Part shown: piece after piece, positions 12,023-23,458 of the stretch
Layout: each line of letters starts with the position of its first letter
Position numbering within the stretch: the first letter of the stretch is position 1
NCBI GenBank assembly: GCA_022432975.1
Contig: CM039503.1
Location: 55,054,466-55,118,465 of the forward strand
DNA from: Begonia masoniana
Lineage: Eukaryota; Streptophyta; Magnoliopsida; Cucurbitales; Begoniaceae
Reading direction: 5' to 3'
DNA: 64,000 nucleotides
Position numbers and translations under genes: made by a program
The notes under the pieces: generated by a model
Databases searched by the model: none
What the model was told of the DNA's origin: nothing
Seen by the model: the letters and a program-made list of their open reading frames with translations, nothing else

Positions 12023-12671
12023 TCTCGGAGACGGTTTTTGAAGTCACCAAAAAAGACGAGTCTTCTTCGTCCGCTGATGCCGACGTCGGTCGATTCACGT
12101 TTGACGAGTCACCCTGTTTTGTTGTCGGAGCCACCGTTGCTTTGCTCCAGGTAAGCGCTCTGGCCGTCGGATTGATGGGTTTTCAGGCGAATGAAGGGTT
12201 CGGAGTGGGGGAAATATGTTGTACCATGTGGTTGGTTCTGTGCTTTCTTCCATTTTTGAGAGGGTTTTGGAGAAGCGGAAAATATGGTCTTCCTTGGTCA
12301 ACCATATCCAAGTCTGTGACTCTGGTTCTACTGTTCGTGGTCGTCTCTAAGAGGATTGATTCTCTAGATCATGTCCCATAGTTTTATGGTGTTCCTCATT
12401 CTCCACGTCTTCAAAACGTTTATTGTGGCTCCATTTGTTATAACTTGAATACTTACAACATGCAATTAAATTAGTGTAGGATCTAGATTTCGGTTTAAGA
12501 ATAAACCATCAACGAATCTTAACAAATCTTGATTGGTTAGGACGAATCTAATAAATAATTGGACGGAGTTCTACTCTTTTGTCTACACGAAAAGTAAATG
12601 GCCATTAGAGGTCCGATAAAAAGCTCTCCAGACTCACTCTAGTATTTGCAGAAAAATCTCTTGACCCATTT

Positions 12672-15600
12672 ATGGGGATGGATAGCTTGATCTCCCCACC
12701 CCCTTTGTTTGAAAAGCTTTCAGTGAAAAGCAATGTACAAAGAGCTTTGGATCTACTTATCTTCTTCCTCGTACTTTCTCTTCTCTGCTATCGTCTCCAC
12801 TCTTTGCACATTCATGGCTTCTCCTGGTGCCAAGTGATTGCCTTTCTCTGCGAGCTATGGTTCTCTTTCATCTGGATCTTCGTCATCGTCATCAAATGGA
12901 ATCCTGTTTTTTGCAAAACTTACCCTCAACGCCTCCTCAATCGGTAACTCAAAGAACAGCTCTAACATGGCTGTTAGACCAACTCTTTTGTTTTTTTTTT
13001 TCCTCTGAATTTAAGATTTAATTCTGTTGGGTAAATGAAAATGAACCAGAAAAGACGAGCTTCCTCCGGTGGACGTATTCGTTACAACAGCAGATACAGA
13101 GCTAGAACCGCCGATAATAACCATCAACACAGTGTTATCGCTGTTGGCAGTGGACTATCCGGCGAACAAACTTGCTTGCTATGTCTCCGACGATGGCTGC
13201 TCTCCTCTCACCTTCTACTCCCTCACGGAAGCAGTGAAGTTTGCTCAGTTATGGACTCCATTTTGCAAGAAATATAACGTTCAAGTTCGAGCTCCTTTCA
13301 AATACTTCTCCAAAGATTGTCCACCCACCCATGGAAGCTCGTCAGAATTCCAGCAAGAATGGATAAGAATGAAGGTGGATAAATTACTCTTCCAGTCATT
13401 AAATGTTCAAATTATTGTACTAATTCCGAATTTATAGGATGAGTACGAGAAGCTTTGCAGAAAAATAGAGGAGGCAACCAGCCAAAAAACTTTTCAAGGG
13501 GAGCTTCGAGGGGATTTGTCAGTTTTCTCAAATGCAGAACGCGATAATCATCCACCCATAATTAAGGTACTGTTAGATAATAAATTATTTAGATTATTAT
13601 TAAACTCTATGTTTTCACTGCCTCGCATCTGTTAGGATTAGACGCCCTAATCCACCTGTAACGAACGATCCAGAAAATTGAAAAAGAAAAACGAGAAAAT
13701 AATGGACACCGAATTTTACGTGGAAACCCTAGAAAGGGAAAAAAACCACAGGCAGAGGAGAAGATCACTAATAACAATTCGGTACAATGAGTTTTGCGAC
13801 TCAAGTATCAATATATAGAGAAAACCTAAAACCCTAATATTGATAATGGGCCCAACCCGGCCCACTAGAATTCGGGTCACACCAAATTCTAACAAACTCC
13901 ACCTTGACACGAATTCCGCAAGAGAGATCCAACAGGCTACTCGGCACAATCCAAAGCGAATCCAGAACACTGAACTCTAACAATCTTCACCTTCAACGAA
14001 ATTCCGGTGCAAGGAAACAAATCTGCAAAACTCCATTAAAAAACTCATCTACCATAAAGGCCCCAGATGGGCCAACTCAGCATCCGATACCGATCAAGTT
14101 TAAGCCCTGCTTAAACTTGAGAGATTTACCTGAGAAGAAATTGCATCTCCTCCTCCATGGTATCACTGAACTATCAGAGTTGCTGCAACGAACTCTATCT
14201 GAACATGTCGAAGACTCTACACAGGAATCGTTACCCTCGAACACATTCAATGCATAACTCACAGTTTCATCATATCGTCCCGAAGTTTTAACCTTCCGCA
14301 TTGTTCTGCCTTTGACGATACCACTCTGACGTGAAACTGAACCTGATGACTGAACATCTGTAATAGACTGACTCACCGGCTCTGATGTACCCTCAGATCC
14401 CAACCTGAACTTCACCCGAGAACCTGACTTCTTCCGAGTCTTCTCAACCTTTCTCTTAAAAGGTGAATTCACAAATTTTGCAGCCTTATTACCCATCACA
14501 TTGACTGTGGAACCCGCGATCTTCGCATGCATCACATATAATGAGGAGCATTTTTCTCCTCTCGCCACAATCAATGAACCTCTGGTAAGCTTCCATTTTC
14601 CATCACGAAAAGTGTTGCCAAACCCTTCGTCGTCAAGCTTTCCAGTCGAGACCAAATTCTTGCGGATATCCGGAATGTGCTTCACACCTCTCAAAACCAA
14701 GGTGTTGCCGATGTTGGTCTCCAAACGCACATCTCTCATACCAATGGCTTTTGCAACGCCACCATTTCTCATTCTCACACTTCCAAAGTCACCCGAAGTG
14801 TAGGATGTAAAGAAATCTCTCCGCGAAGTGGCATGCATTGAAGCGCCACTATCGATCACCCAACTCGTATCTTGGCAATCAGAATTTACAACATCCTCAT
14901 TGTACACACTGAAGGACTCCTCGGTGGCTGTGTCTGCCTCCTCGTCTATATCATCATCTTCGAACATCTTTTCCTTTCCTTTGGCAACCAGATTCTCCCG
15001 AAGAAACTTGTGACAAAATCTCTTTATGTGTCCTTTCTTGCCACAATGATAACACTCAAAATTGGCGTGTTTTCCGGACTTCCTCTGACTTCAATTTCTA
15101 TTGTCCGGACCTTTACTTTGACTTCTGCCCTTATTTTCAACATTCAAAGCTGAACCTATCGATGTTACACCAGAATCAATCTTACGAACCTCCTCGGCAA
15201 GAATACGATCCCTCACATCGGTGAATACCAGTTTAGCACTTCCAACTGAGTTATTAACTGCAGCTCTCATAGGCTCACAACTATTCGGTAGAAACGCCAA
15301 CAAAATTAGGGCACGAATTTCATCCTCAAAATCAATTTCCACATATAGCAATTGATTCACAATAGTATTAAACTCATGCAGATGCGCTGCGACCGAAACA
15401 CCATCAATCATCTTCAGATTAAAAAGCTTCTTCATAATAAACACCTTATTATTCGCAGACGGTTTCTCGTACATATCAGAGAGAGCCTTCATCAGACTCG
15501 CGGTGGTCTTCTCCTTCACCACGTTGTGAGCAACGCTTTTGGCCAGCGTCAATCGGACGACTCCCAAAACCTTTCTATCAAGGAGATTCCATTCACCGTC

Positions 15601-18600
15601 TTCCATATTCTCTGGCTTCGCACTCAGAGGAAGATGAAGATCATTCTCGTACAAGTAATCCTCGATTTGCATTCTCCAGAATGCGAAATCTGTCCTATCG
15701 AATTTTTCAATACTAGGTCCTGTGCTATCCTCACCTGCCATTGTTATCAAAAACAATTCCCAAAAACTGATATTTCCTGATCAATTATTCGATTCCAATA
15801 ATTAATTTCCACAATATCAATAATCCGCCAAATGAATTATCTGAGTCTGAAAATATCTGAATCAATAACCTTACCCAAATATTTTCCTAAAATTGCTCCT
15901 TTTAAAATCAGAATAAATCCCGTAAAATATTCTGAACCCAAAAAAAGTCGCCCAACAAACAGATAATATCCCGATTAATTATTCAACTCAATAATTAATC
16001 TCAAAGTCGGCCCCAAAATTTCACAAATTTTGATCTAATATCCACCCAAAATTTCACTTTGAATTTATCCACTGTTCACCAAGAACAGATTTTCTTCACG
16101 ACAAAAACAAAGAAAAACACACCTTTCTTTGTATTTTCCTTCACACAGCCCAAGCAAAATTCTTCTTCTCTTTTGAAGAACCACAATACAGAGAACCACG
16201 ATATTCTCTTCTTCTATGTTGAAGAACCACAACGCAAACTTTTCTTCTTCTTTCGCTGCTTTTTCTTCTCTGGCTGTGGACAGGGATGCACGACCAAAGG
16301 TTCCGTCTTCCTCCTTCGGCGGCGACAATCGGCGGCTTCATTTCCTTCCTCAGAAACGGCGGCGGCGATCTCCTCTCTTCGGGTCTGTGGTCGGCAGCGG
16401 CGAGTTCGGCGGCTTCATGTCGCGCTGCGCTTCTCGCAGTCGGACGGTGACAGCGACGGCGAGGTCTGGTCGCGTGGTTCTGATCGGAGCTCGGCTTCGT
16501 GGCGAACAGAACAGAACACACTTCTGTTCTCGTTGTTTTTCTTCTCTGTTCGGCGAACAGAACACAACCAAAGAAAAAAAATCTTTTTCTTTTCCTTTTT
16601 TTCTTTTTTATTTCCTATTTCTTTTTCTCCCAAAAAATTGCAATTTCTCTTACTGAAATTACAGATCTGAAATCGATCGATACCATTCGAAAAATCAAAC
16701 CCTGATTTTTGAAACCACTTCAACCTCGAATCTCTGATACCAGTTGTTAAGATTAGACGCCCTAATCCACCTTAGAGGTGTTAAACGGGCGGGCTGGCGA
16801 GCGGCTCGCTACTGTAACGGACCAGGCCTGGCCCGGGCTCGCTAGGAGGGCCAAGCCGAGCCCGTATTTTGGGCTCGCGAGCCCGCCAGCGAGCGGGCCA
16901 AACTAGCCGGCCAACGGGCCGGCTCGTTGGCCCGGCGAGCCTGGCTCGCCTGGCTCGCCCCTCACCTCGGGACAGGCTCGCCTCGTCGCCCCCATCGCGG
17001 CTTCGCCCTTCCCGTTCCCAGTTCCCAGATCGACCTCGCCCCCTGGCCAGACCTGCGCCGGCGCCCCCCCTCTCCTCAGACAGTCGGACGTCGACTCAAT
17101 CATTTGAAGGAGGAGCCATCTTCTCTCTCACTGTAGACTGCATCTGCGTTACAGACCAAACCTCGCCTCACTTGCTTTCTCTCTCCACAACTCTCTGTGA
17201 ATCTCTCAAGCTCATTATCAGGTTGGCAAAGGTGGTCTTTTTTCTTCCATTTGGATCCCATGTCATTTCTTTTGGTGTTCTGTACGCGTTTCAACTCTAA
17301 CTCGAGTTGTATTTTGATTTCGATCGGACAATGTTTTTCTCGCTCTTGGGCAAGCTAAATCTTGGAAGTTTTCTTGATTGGAATGATTTCCCTGTACAAT
17401 GCACTATTTTAATCCGACTCTATTTATTTCTCTTTGTTCAATAATAACAAGGATTTCTTTTTGGTGACATTAGGGTTTTCCTGGTTCTTTTCTTGTCGAT
17501 CTGTCTCGAATTACTACGTTATGCTTCGATTATAGGCTAAAACCCGTTGGTTGGATTTGTACTTGCAAAGATTTTCCCCCCCTTCGTATCCAATTGACCT
17601 GTTTCGAAACTTTAACCCTAAAATGGGCTGAGTTTATTTCATTATATCAAAATTCTTTTCTTGTGCGTGTTGAATGAGTTTCTATGCATTTTGCATTGAA
17701 TGTTTGTGCAGTATGCATCGTGATTTTTGGGCAACTTAAAATTTCCCCTGGCAGTGTTTTGTGGTTTTCATTACTTAGTAGTGTCTATGAATGGCATTTA
17801 TGTCCATTTCGTTGTAGAAGAAATAATGAAATTGAATTAGCTCATAACATCAGGAAACTAAGATTAAAAAGAATTGCAAATGCTACGATCGACATTGACC
17901 AAAAAATTTGAAAACGCGACGATCAACATTATTTAGGAGCCCCTATTTCTAATGCAGTCTTTAAGAAGAGCTGCTGCTGTGAACTGATGGATACTTGTGC
18001 GACTAAGTTTTATATTTACTCACACCGTGCCTAGTTTACGAGATAGTACTTAGTCTTTTAATGTTATATTTTTTATATTTTTTTCTTCCATTTTTTATAA
18101 TTAAATGTCACTTTTATATTAATTAAAGATTTTTATTATTTACACGACTATATAAAATAATATTATTTACGTAAGGTCGGCCCGTTAAGCTCGGCTCGTT
18201 AGGCTCGTTGGGCCGGGCCGGCTCGGCTAGGCTCGTTAGGCTCGTGGCTCGCGAGCCGGCTCGGGTTGAAAATTTTTTAAGGTCAGCTCGTTAGGCTCGG
18301 CAGGCTCGTTAGGCTCGGCTTGTTAGGCTCGGCAGGCTCGGTGAGCAGGGCCTTTCCAGGCTCGGCTCGGCTCGGCTCGCTCATTTAACAACTCTAATCC
18401 ACCTGTAACGAACGATCCAGAAAACCGAAAAAGAAAAACGAGAAAATAATGGACACCGAATTTTACGTGGAAACCCTAGAAAGGGAAAAAACCACGGGCA
18501 GAGGAGAGGATCACTAATAACAATTCGGTACAATGAGTTTTGCGACTCAAGCATCAATATATAGAGAAAACCTAAAACTATAATATTGATAATGGGCCCA

Positions 18601-20796
18601 ACCCGGCCCACTAGAATTCGGGTCACACCAAATTCTAACAGCATCTTCCCTGAAGTTCTTCCGCTCGATCTCAGTCATATTGGCCTTCGTAACTTCGAAT
18701 TAAGACCTCCTCTGTATCCCCTCGCGTTTATGGAGTTGTCCTAGCTCCAGGCAGATAGAGAAACGAAGCAGAAGTCTATGGAGATTGGCTGCACCGCACC
18801 CACCCAAGTTTACCAGTCTACCTTATGACTTGGGGAGACTTATTCCCTCGTCAAATAGCCATTAAGAAGCTTCATTTTAACTCAATTGTATTTTGATTTT
18901 TTTCGAAGGTTATATGGGAGAACGAAGGGGTATCAGGTGGGCTACCTCATGTGGTTTATGTATCGAGAGAGAAGCAACCAAAGCATCCCCATCATTACAA
19001 GGCAGGCGCCATGAACGTCTTGGTAAATCTATATACTCTGATCAGAGAATCACTAACAAAAAATCCAACTTTTTCCTAAATTAATCGTGGGTTATTGTTA
19101 AAATTACAGACGAGGGTCTCTGGGTTGATGACAAATGCTCCTTACATGCTGAACGTGGACTGCGACATGTTTGCAAACGATCCGAAGGTTGTTCTAGAAG
19201 CCATGTGCGTGTTGCTCTCTCCAGATAGTCGCAAAGACATCGCCTTCGTTCAGTTTCCACATAATTTCTATGATGGATTAAAGGATGATCCTTTTGGAAA
19301 TCAGTTGGAATTTCTTCACGAGGTCAGATTGCCAAATCTCGAATTGAATCTGTTTTTATATTAAAAACTAACGCATTAGCGGTTGGTTTAGTATGTGATG
19401 AGAGGGATGGCTGGAATGCAAGGACCAATTTACACAGGAACAAATTGTTTCCACAGAAGAAAAGTCGTATATGGTCTGGAACCACACGAGGAAGAAGAAA
19501 CACCCAAGAATATTCTTAAATTGTGCGGAAGCTCAGAGGATTTAGTCAAGTCAGTGGCTCACGCTATGGAGGGAGGGACAGACTATCCTATCAAGACACT
19601 GAAAAGCTCAATCGATGAAGCAAACGAAGTGGCTAGATGTTGCTACGAGAATGGCTCCGGCTGGGGTAATAAGGTAGTGCATTGCTGTGAGAGTCTAATT
19701 ATTGTTCTAAGCCATAAAATAAATTTGATTATTTTGTTGCAGATGGGTTGGATATATGGAAGTCTAGTAGAAGACGTGGTAACAGGGCTGATGATCCACA
19801 AAAAAGGGTGGAAATCAGCCTTCTGTACGCCAAACCCACCTGCGTTTCTAGGATGTGCGCCTTCAACTGTCCCCATCTCATTGACCCAGCAGAAAAGAGG
19901 TGCCACTGGCCTTCTAGAAATTCTGTTCAGCAGAAACTGTCCCATTTTTGCAGGTAGTTGAACAGATGAATTGAGTTTATTATACTAGAATGACCCATTA
20001 GTTATTTGTTCAAATTTCCACCATTTTTTGTGTAGTGATCTTCGACAAACTCCAACTGAGGCAGTGCTTCGCCTACGTCTGGTTACTTTCATGGGGACTT
20101 CGCTCTGTTCCTGAGATTCTCTACACTGCTCTGCCCGCCTATTGTATCTTCTCCAACTCCCATTTCCTGCCTAAGGTGAGTTCAAACAATCACCATCGTT
20201 GGATTTTCTCCATGCATCACCTCATTTGGGTTTCGACGATGTAGATCGGTGAACCAGCAATTTGGATCCCGATTTCCCTCTTCATCGTCTTCAATTTGCA
20301 GTCGCTGCTGCAGTACATCGCGATCGGACTTTCAGTGCGAGCATGGTGGAATAATGCGAGAATGGATCGAATTAACACAGCATGTGCTTGGTTTTTCGCG
20401 TTACTGAGCATGATTTCGAAAATACTAGGTTTCTCGGAGACGGTTTTTGAAGTGACCAAAAAAGACAAGTCTTCTTCCTCAGCCGACGCCGACGCCGACG
20501 CCGGTGCATTCACGTTTGACGAGTCACCCTGTTTTGTTGTCGGAGCCACCGTTGCTCTGCTCCAGGTAAGCGCTCTGGCCGTCGGATTGATGGGTTTTCA
20601 GGCGAATGAAGGGTTCGGAGTGGGGGAAATATGTAGTAGCGTGTGGTTGGTTCTGTGCTTTCTTCCATTTGTGAGAGGGTTTTGGAGAAGAGGAAGATAT
20701 GGTCTTCCTTGGTCAACCATATCCAAGTCTGTGGCTCTGGTTCTACTGTTCGTGGTCGTCTCTAAGAGGATTGATTCTCTAGGTCAAGTCCCATAG
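12672..20796 (+). CDS. Cellulose synthase-like protein, CslB/H type, intact copy C
   Basis: Nine exons: 12672-12943, 13050-13374, 13438-13566, 18909-19022, 19110-19322, 19392-19673, 19743-19953, 20036-20175, 20245-20796. All have GT-AG introns and sum to 2238 bp (745 residues plus TAG), the usual CslB/H length. It is a GT2 Golgi-membrane glycan synthase: two N-terminal membrane spans, cytosolic catalytic domain, then a C-terminal membrane bundle (exons 8-9). Visible motifs are [10 protein letters not shown] (Asp about 138), VDCDM (297-299) and VEDVVTG (Asp 456, usually TED). The acceptor-site motif QxxRW reads QQKRG (494-498), with Gly for Trp, although pseudogene copy A keeps Trp. Substrate is unknown; CslH makes mixed-linkage glucan in grasses, and eudicot roles are unclear. 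Intron 3 is 5.3 kb because of nested transposons. Confidence 0.92.
13630..13894 (-). repeat. copia-2 3' LTR
   Basis: 265-bp LTR, TG...CA bounded, partner of the hAT-split LTR at 16745-18640. The left flank GCATC is the target duplication. Confidence 0.92.
14077..15741 (-). pseudogene. copia-2 gag-protease ORF with one in-frame stop
   Basis: Starts near MAGEDSTG (15741; an earlier ATG is at 15756). Copia gag ([29 protein letters not shown]) leads to a TGA at 15091-15093. The same frame then continues through zinc knuckle [14 protein letters not shown] and protease [10 protein letters not shown], as far as [16 protein letters not shown]. After that it changes into a Ser/Arg/Lys-rich tail of about 140 residues with no integrase or RT similarity, ending at 14077. 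The stop would be explained by a single CGA-to-TGA transition. The conserved gag-pro with a novel tail suggests a family amplified in trans rather than random decay. Confidence 0.85.
16745..18640 (-). repeat. copia-2 5' LTR interrupted by a hAT element
   Basis: LTR halves are 16745-16772 and 18397-18640. Together, minus one 8-bp duplication, they give about 264 bp matching 13630-13894. Confidence 0.92.
16773..18396. mobile_element. Nonautonomous hAT element nested in copia-2 LTR
   Basis: The 1624-bp element is bounded by an exact 8-bp target duplication ATCCACCT (16765-16772 and 18397-18404). Terminal inverted repeats are imperfect: TAGAGGTGTTAAACGGGCGG versus TAGAGTTGTTAAATGAGCGA. Both ends are packed with GGCTCG/CGAGCC subterminal repeats (about 16790-16990 and 18177-18385), as in hAT transposase-binding regions. 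No transposase ORF is present. The interior (17000-18170) has an AT-rich part and a UTR-like segment (17100-17350) that may be captured host DNA. Confidence 0.92.
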
Positions 20797-21221
20797 TTTT
20801 ATGGTGTTCCTCATTCTCCACGTCTTCAAAACGTTTATCTCGATTGATATTGTGAATCCATTTGTTATATCTATGTAATAATGTCTAACATTTGTACTAT
20901 TACTATGGGTATCGTGTTCTACACTTAAATTCGTACATTCTGATGTGACACTTACTAATGTGTATGACAATTAAAATAGATCAAAAATAATTTAAATATG
21001 ATATTAATCGTATCCTAAATCGAATTAAACAACGAGTTAAATTATAAGGTAATCCTAACATTATTACTGCGTTACTTACCAAATATTTAAAAAGAAGTGA
21101 ATACTTAGAACATGCAATTAAATTAGTCCTTACGATTAACTATTTTTGAGATGTCTAATAAATATTAACGACTTCTAGGCCGAAATGTCACAAGTAATTT
21201 AGTTTGTTCATTTTTATGATG

Positions 21222-23377
21222 TCAAGCTAGATTTTGGTTTAAAAACAAATCATCGGACGAATCGAACAAACCTTTGTCGATTAGGCGTCTAGCAGCATCA
21301 GGAGTGAACTTTCTTGCAAACAAGAAACATGGTATGTACTTAAAACTGATGTTGCACCACTCGATCCGGTGTTCGGATTCATAAACAACATAAGTTGAAG
21401 CCTGAAATATCAAACATATTTGTTTTGAACAACTCAAGAAAATTTTGAGAAATCGGTCTTTGAAAACACATTATGGGAGTGATGAACCTTTATTTTGGTA
21501 ATTGTCTGAGGAGTCACATCTGCATAGTCAAAAGTAATAGGATGCCATGATCTAATTTCTCGTCTCATAGCAGTTTGATTCCAGACAGAGTAAGTCAATG
21601 TTCTTGCTTCCAGTTCCTTTTCAAACCCCTTTGTCTAAAAAGAAAAGATAAAACAAGCATTCAAATAGCCATTTATAAAGTGGAAAGTTGAATAAACTAA
21701 AGAAGAATTAAAGAAATCGCTTACTGCAAGTAATGTCTGCACGTAATGTTCATCTGGGATACAGTTTTGGATATGATCCAGTGTTTTTTCATCAATTTCA
21801 GTCTGTTGATTGACAAAAAATATGTTAAATTCGCGAGGGTGATCGGGTTTTGCATCTAGTAAATGGACATTGTGTTCTACTCACTGTTGTTTCCTGACCT
21901 TCGATGATGGACTCTGCAGGCGGCCATCGCTGGAAGAAGAAGGATCGGAAAGTTAAGAGTGGGGCGGATCAATTTTGTCAAGATTGTGTTTCTCATATAG
22001 ATGAGTTTTACCTTGCAAAATTTTCTGAAGAGAGGAAGAACACTATCGTCATCAACAACTGCTTGTGCATGTTTTCTGATCAAGGTTATCCACTTAAATA
22101 AAGAGAAAGTAGGAGTAATTAGAGCAGTCAATCTCAGTAAAAAAGTTTTGTTTTCTTTTTGAGTTATTGTTCAATTCTGTATCTAGGTAGAACAGATTCC
22201 ATGAGACAAGATTTACTAAAATGTTAAGAGCAAGGTAGTAAACCTGAGATCCCTTTCGCCATTTGTCTTTTTTTATCGTAGGCGACATTGCATCATTGTA
22301 TCGGTTCTCTTCAAGATTTAAAAAGCTAAATGATCAAACACAACAAGGAGCACAATAATTTGGTCTGCAACGAGAAGAAGCTAAGAATCAAGAAACAATT
22401 TTTCAGAGTTCATAAAGCTTTTTAAGTACCTGTCCACGAAGCTCTTTTGAGAGAATGTTATATATCTGTAGATGTATTTGAAGGAGTGTAATGGCACACA
22501 ACTGCAATCAGCATGACAATAGAAAAGTATTGAAAATTAGAACTGAAGAAAATTTGTATAAGAAGTTCAATCTTACGTATCAGAAAGGAGAACGAATCTC
22601 TGGTTAGCTGGATTGGTTAGAGCTTCTTTGAATAGGAGACGCTCTGCTTCAATCATGGTGGATTCTCCCCATACTACCTGAAATACGATGCCGAATTACC
22701 CTTTTGATGACAATACAAATTGAATTCATACTCTAATCAAATTTTATTTGTGCGTTTTTTAATCACTTGGAAAATCAAATTGTTCTGCATATTGAAGGAC
22801 CTGAATGCTGTTGTTCAATTGTCGACCGTAAAAGAAAGAAGAATTAGTGGTTGATTTGTCAAACACGAAACCCGGTGCCGAGTGAATGAATATCGAGAAT
22901 TTCTCTTCCTCGCCAGTCTGAAAATTCACCAAAATCAGATTCAGAACTAATAATTACAATATATGCACAAAAGTTTGACTCAAATTCTGTTTAATTGTTC
23001 GATTATGTCCAAATCTTACCAACATTTGATTCGTAGAATCTGCTTGCGAACCAGTTCACTGCGAAATTAGGGTCACAATGAGGGGAAAACGAAATACAAA
23101 CCTGGAAAAACCGATGCCAGAGAAAATCGAGAGGAATTTCTCGACGAACAAGGAAGAGAAAAGCCATTTTCGGAGGGCCTTCAAAAAGGTGATGAGCAGC
23201 AGCGAGAGGCGGACTTCTTCGTCGGAATGTGAAGATTGAGGCCTGAGGCTTGAACTGAAAGTGAAGTCGAAGGAAAGCAAAGAGACATAGTAGAACGCAT
23301 AGCGAGACGATGAACTTCGAACTCAGTAATACGAGTCGACGAACGGCGATAGACTTCGAACCTCTTCTCTTCACCAT
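21222..23377 (-). CDS. Core-2/I-branching GT14 (DUF266) glycosyltransferase
   Basis: Ten exons on the minus strand: 23102-23377, 22801-22917, 22577-22677, 22430-22501, 22244-22325, 22012-22092, 21885-21929, 21725-21802, 21488-21634, 21222-21401. They sum to 1179 bp, 392 residues, normal for plant DUF266 proteins. It starts at MVKRRGSKS with one signal-anchor helix (about residues 13-37), giving a type II Golgi protein. Family blocks in order: FEGPPKMAFLFLVRREIPL, FSIFIHSAPGFVFD, VVWGESTMIEAERLL, FVLLSDTCVPLHSFKYIY, KKDKWRKGSQWITLIRKHA, VVDDD, NCIPDEHYVQTLLA, SVWNQTAMRRE, IPCFLFARKF. An in-frame ATG 14 codons earlier (23417-23419) is less likely. The acceptor is unknown; BC10-type relatives affect cell walls. 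It converges on CslB/H copy C, 425 bp away. Confidence 0.92.
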
Positions 23378-23433
23378 TGTTGGTTCCCTGGCCGGCTGGC
23401 TGGAATCCTCATGCAACATGCATGGACGCTGTT

Positions 23434-23458
23434 AGAGAGAGAGAGAGAGAGAGAGAGA
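23434..23458. repeat. (GA)n microsatellite upstream of GT14
   Basis: About 12 GA/AG dinucleotides within 60 bp of the GT14 start, probably in its 5' UTR or core promoter. Confidence 0.9.

Larger units (their letters stand above)
7011..12381 (+). pseudogene. CslB/H cellulose synthase-like, copy B (exons 8-9, split by copia)
   Basis: Only exon 8 (7011-7150, 140 bp) and exon 9 (7220-7411 continued at 12028-12381) are present. Removing the copia insert and one target duplication leaves exon 9 open and in frame (546 bp). The left edge follows MITE-like and poly-A/T sequence at about 6955. Copy B lacks all catalytic exons, so it was a fragment before the copia insertion. Downstream (12390-12560) are short scraps matching the CslB/H 3' flank and GT14 tail. 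Confidence 0.9.
13630..18640 (-). mobile_element. Nonautonomous copia (copia-2) in CslB/H intron 3
   Basis: Antisense to the host gene. LTRs are 13630-13894 (3' LTR, 265 bp) and 16745-18640 (5' LTR, about 264 bp once the inserted hAT and one target duplication are removed). Both carry TGTTAGAATTTGG at the element start. A perfect 5-bp target duplication GCATC flanks it (13625-13629 and 18641-18645). The primer site TGGTATCAGAG (minus strand, 16733-16743) abuts the 5' LTR and a GTGGAG tract precedes the 3' LTR. LTRs differ by about 8 substitutions (3%), so it looks older than copia-1. Integrase, RT and RNase H are all missing. A roughly 1-kb leader (15757-16744) contains CT/T-rich sequence. 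Confidence 0.93.

Noticed and set aside
16059..16670. Several 60-200 codon frames on both strands
   Set aside because: Fall in the noncoding leader of copia-2, with low-complexity CT/GA composition and mutually overlapping frames.
16869..17300. 143-codon Pro/Arg/Ser-rich forward frame
   Set aside because: Made largely of the GGCTCG subterminal repeats of the hAT element.
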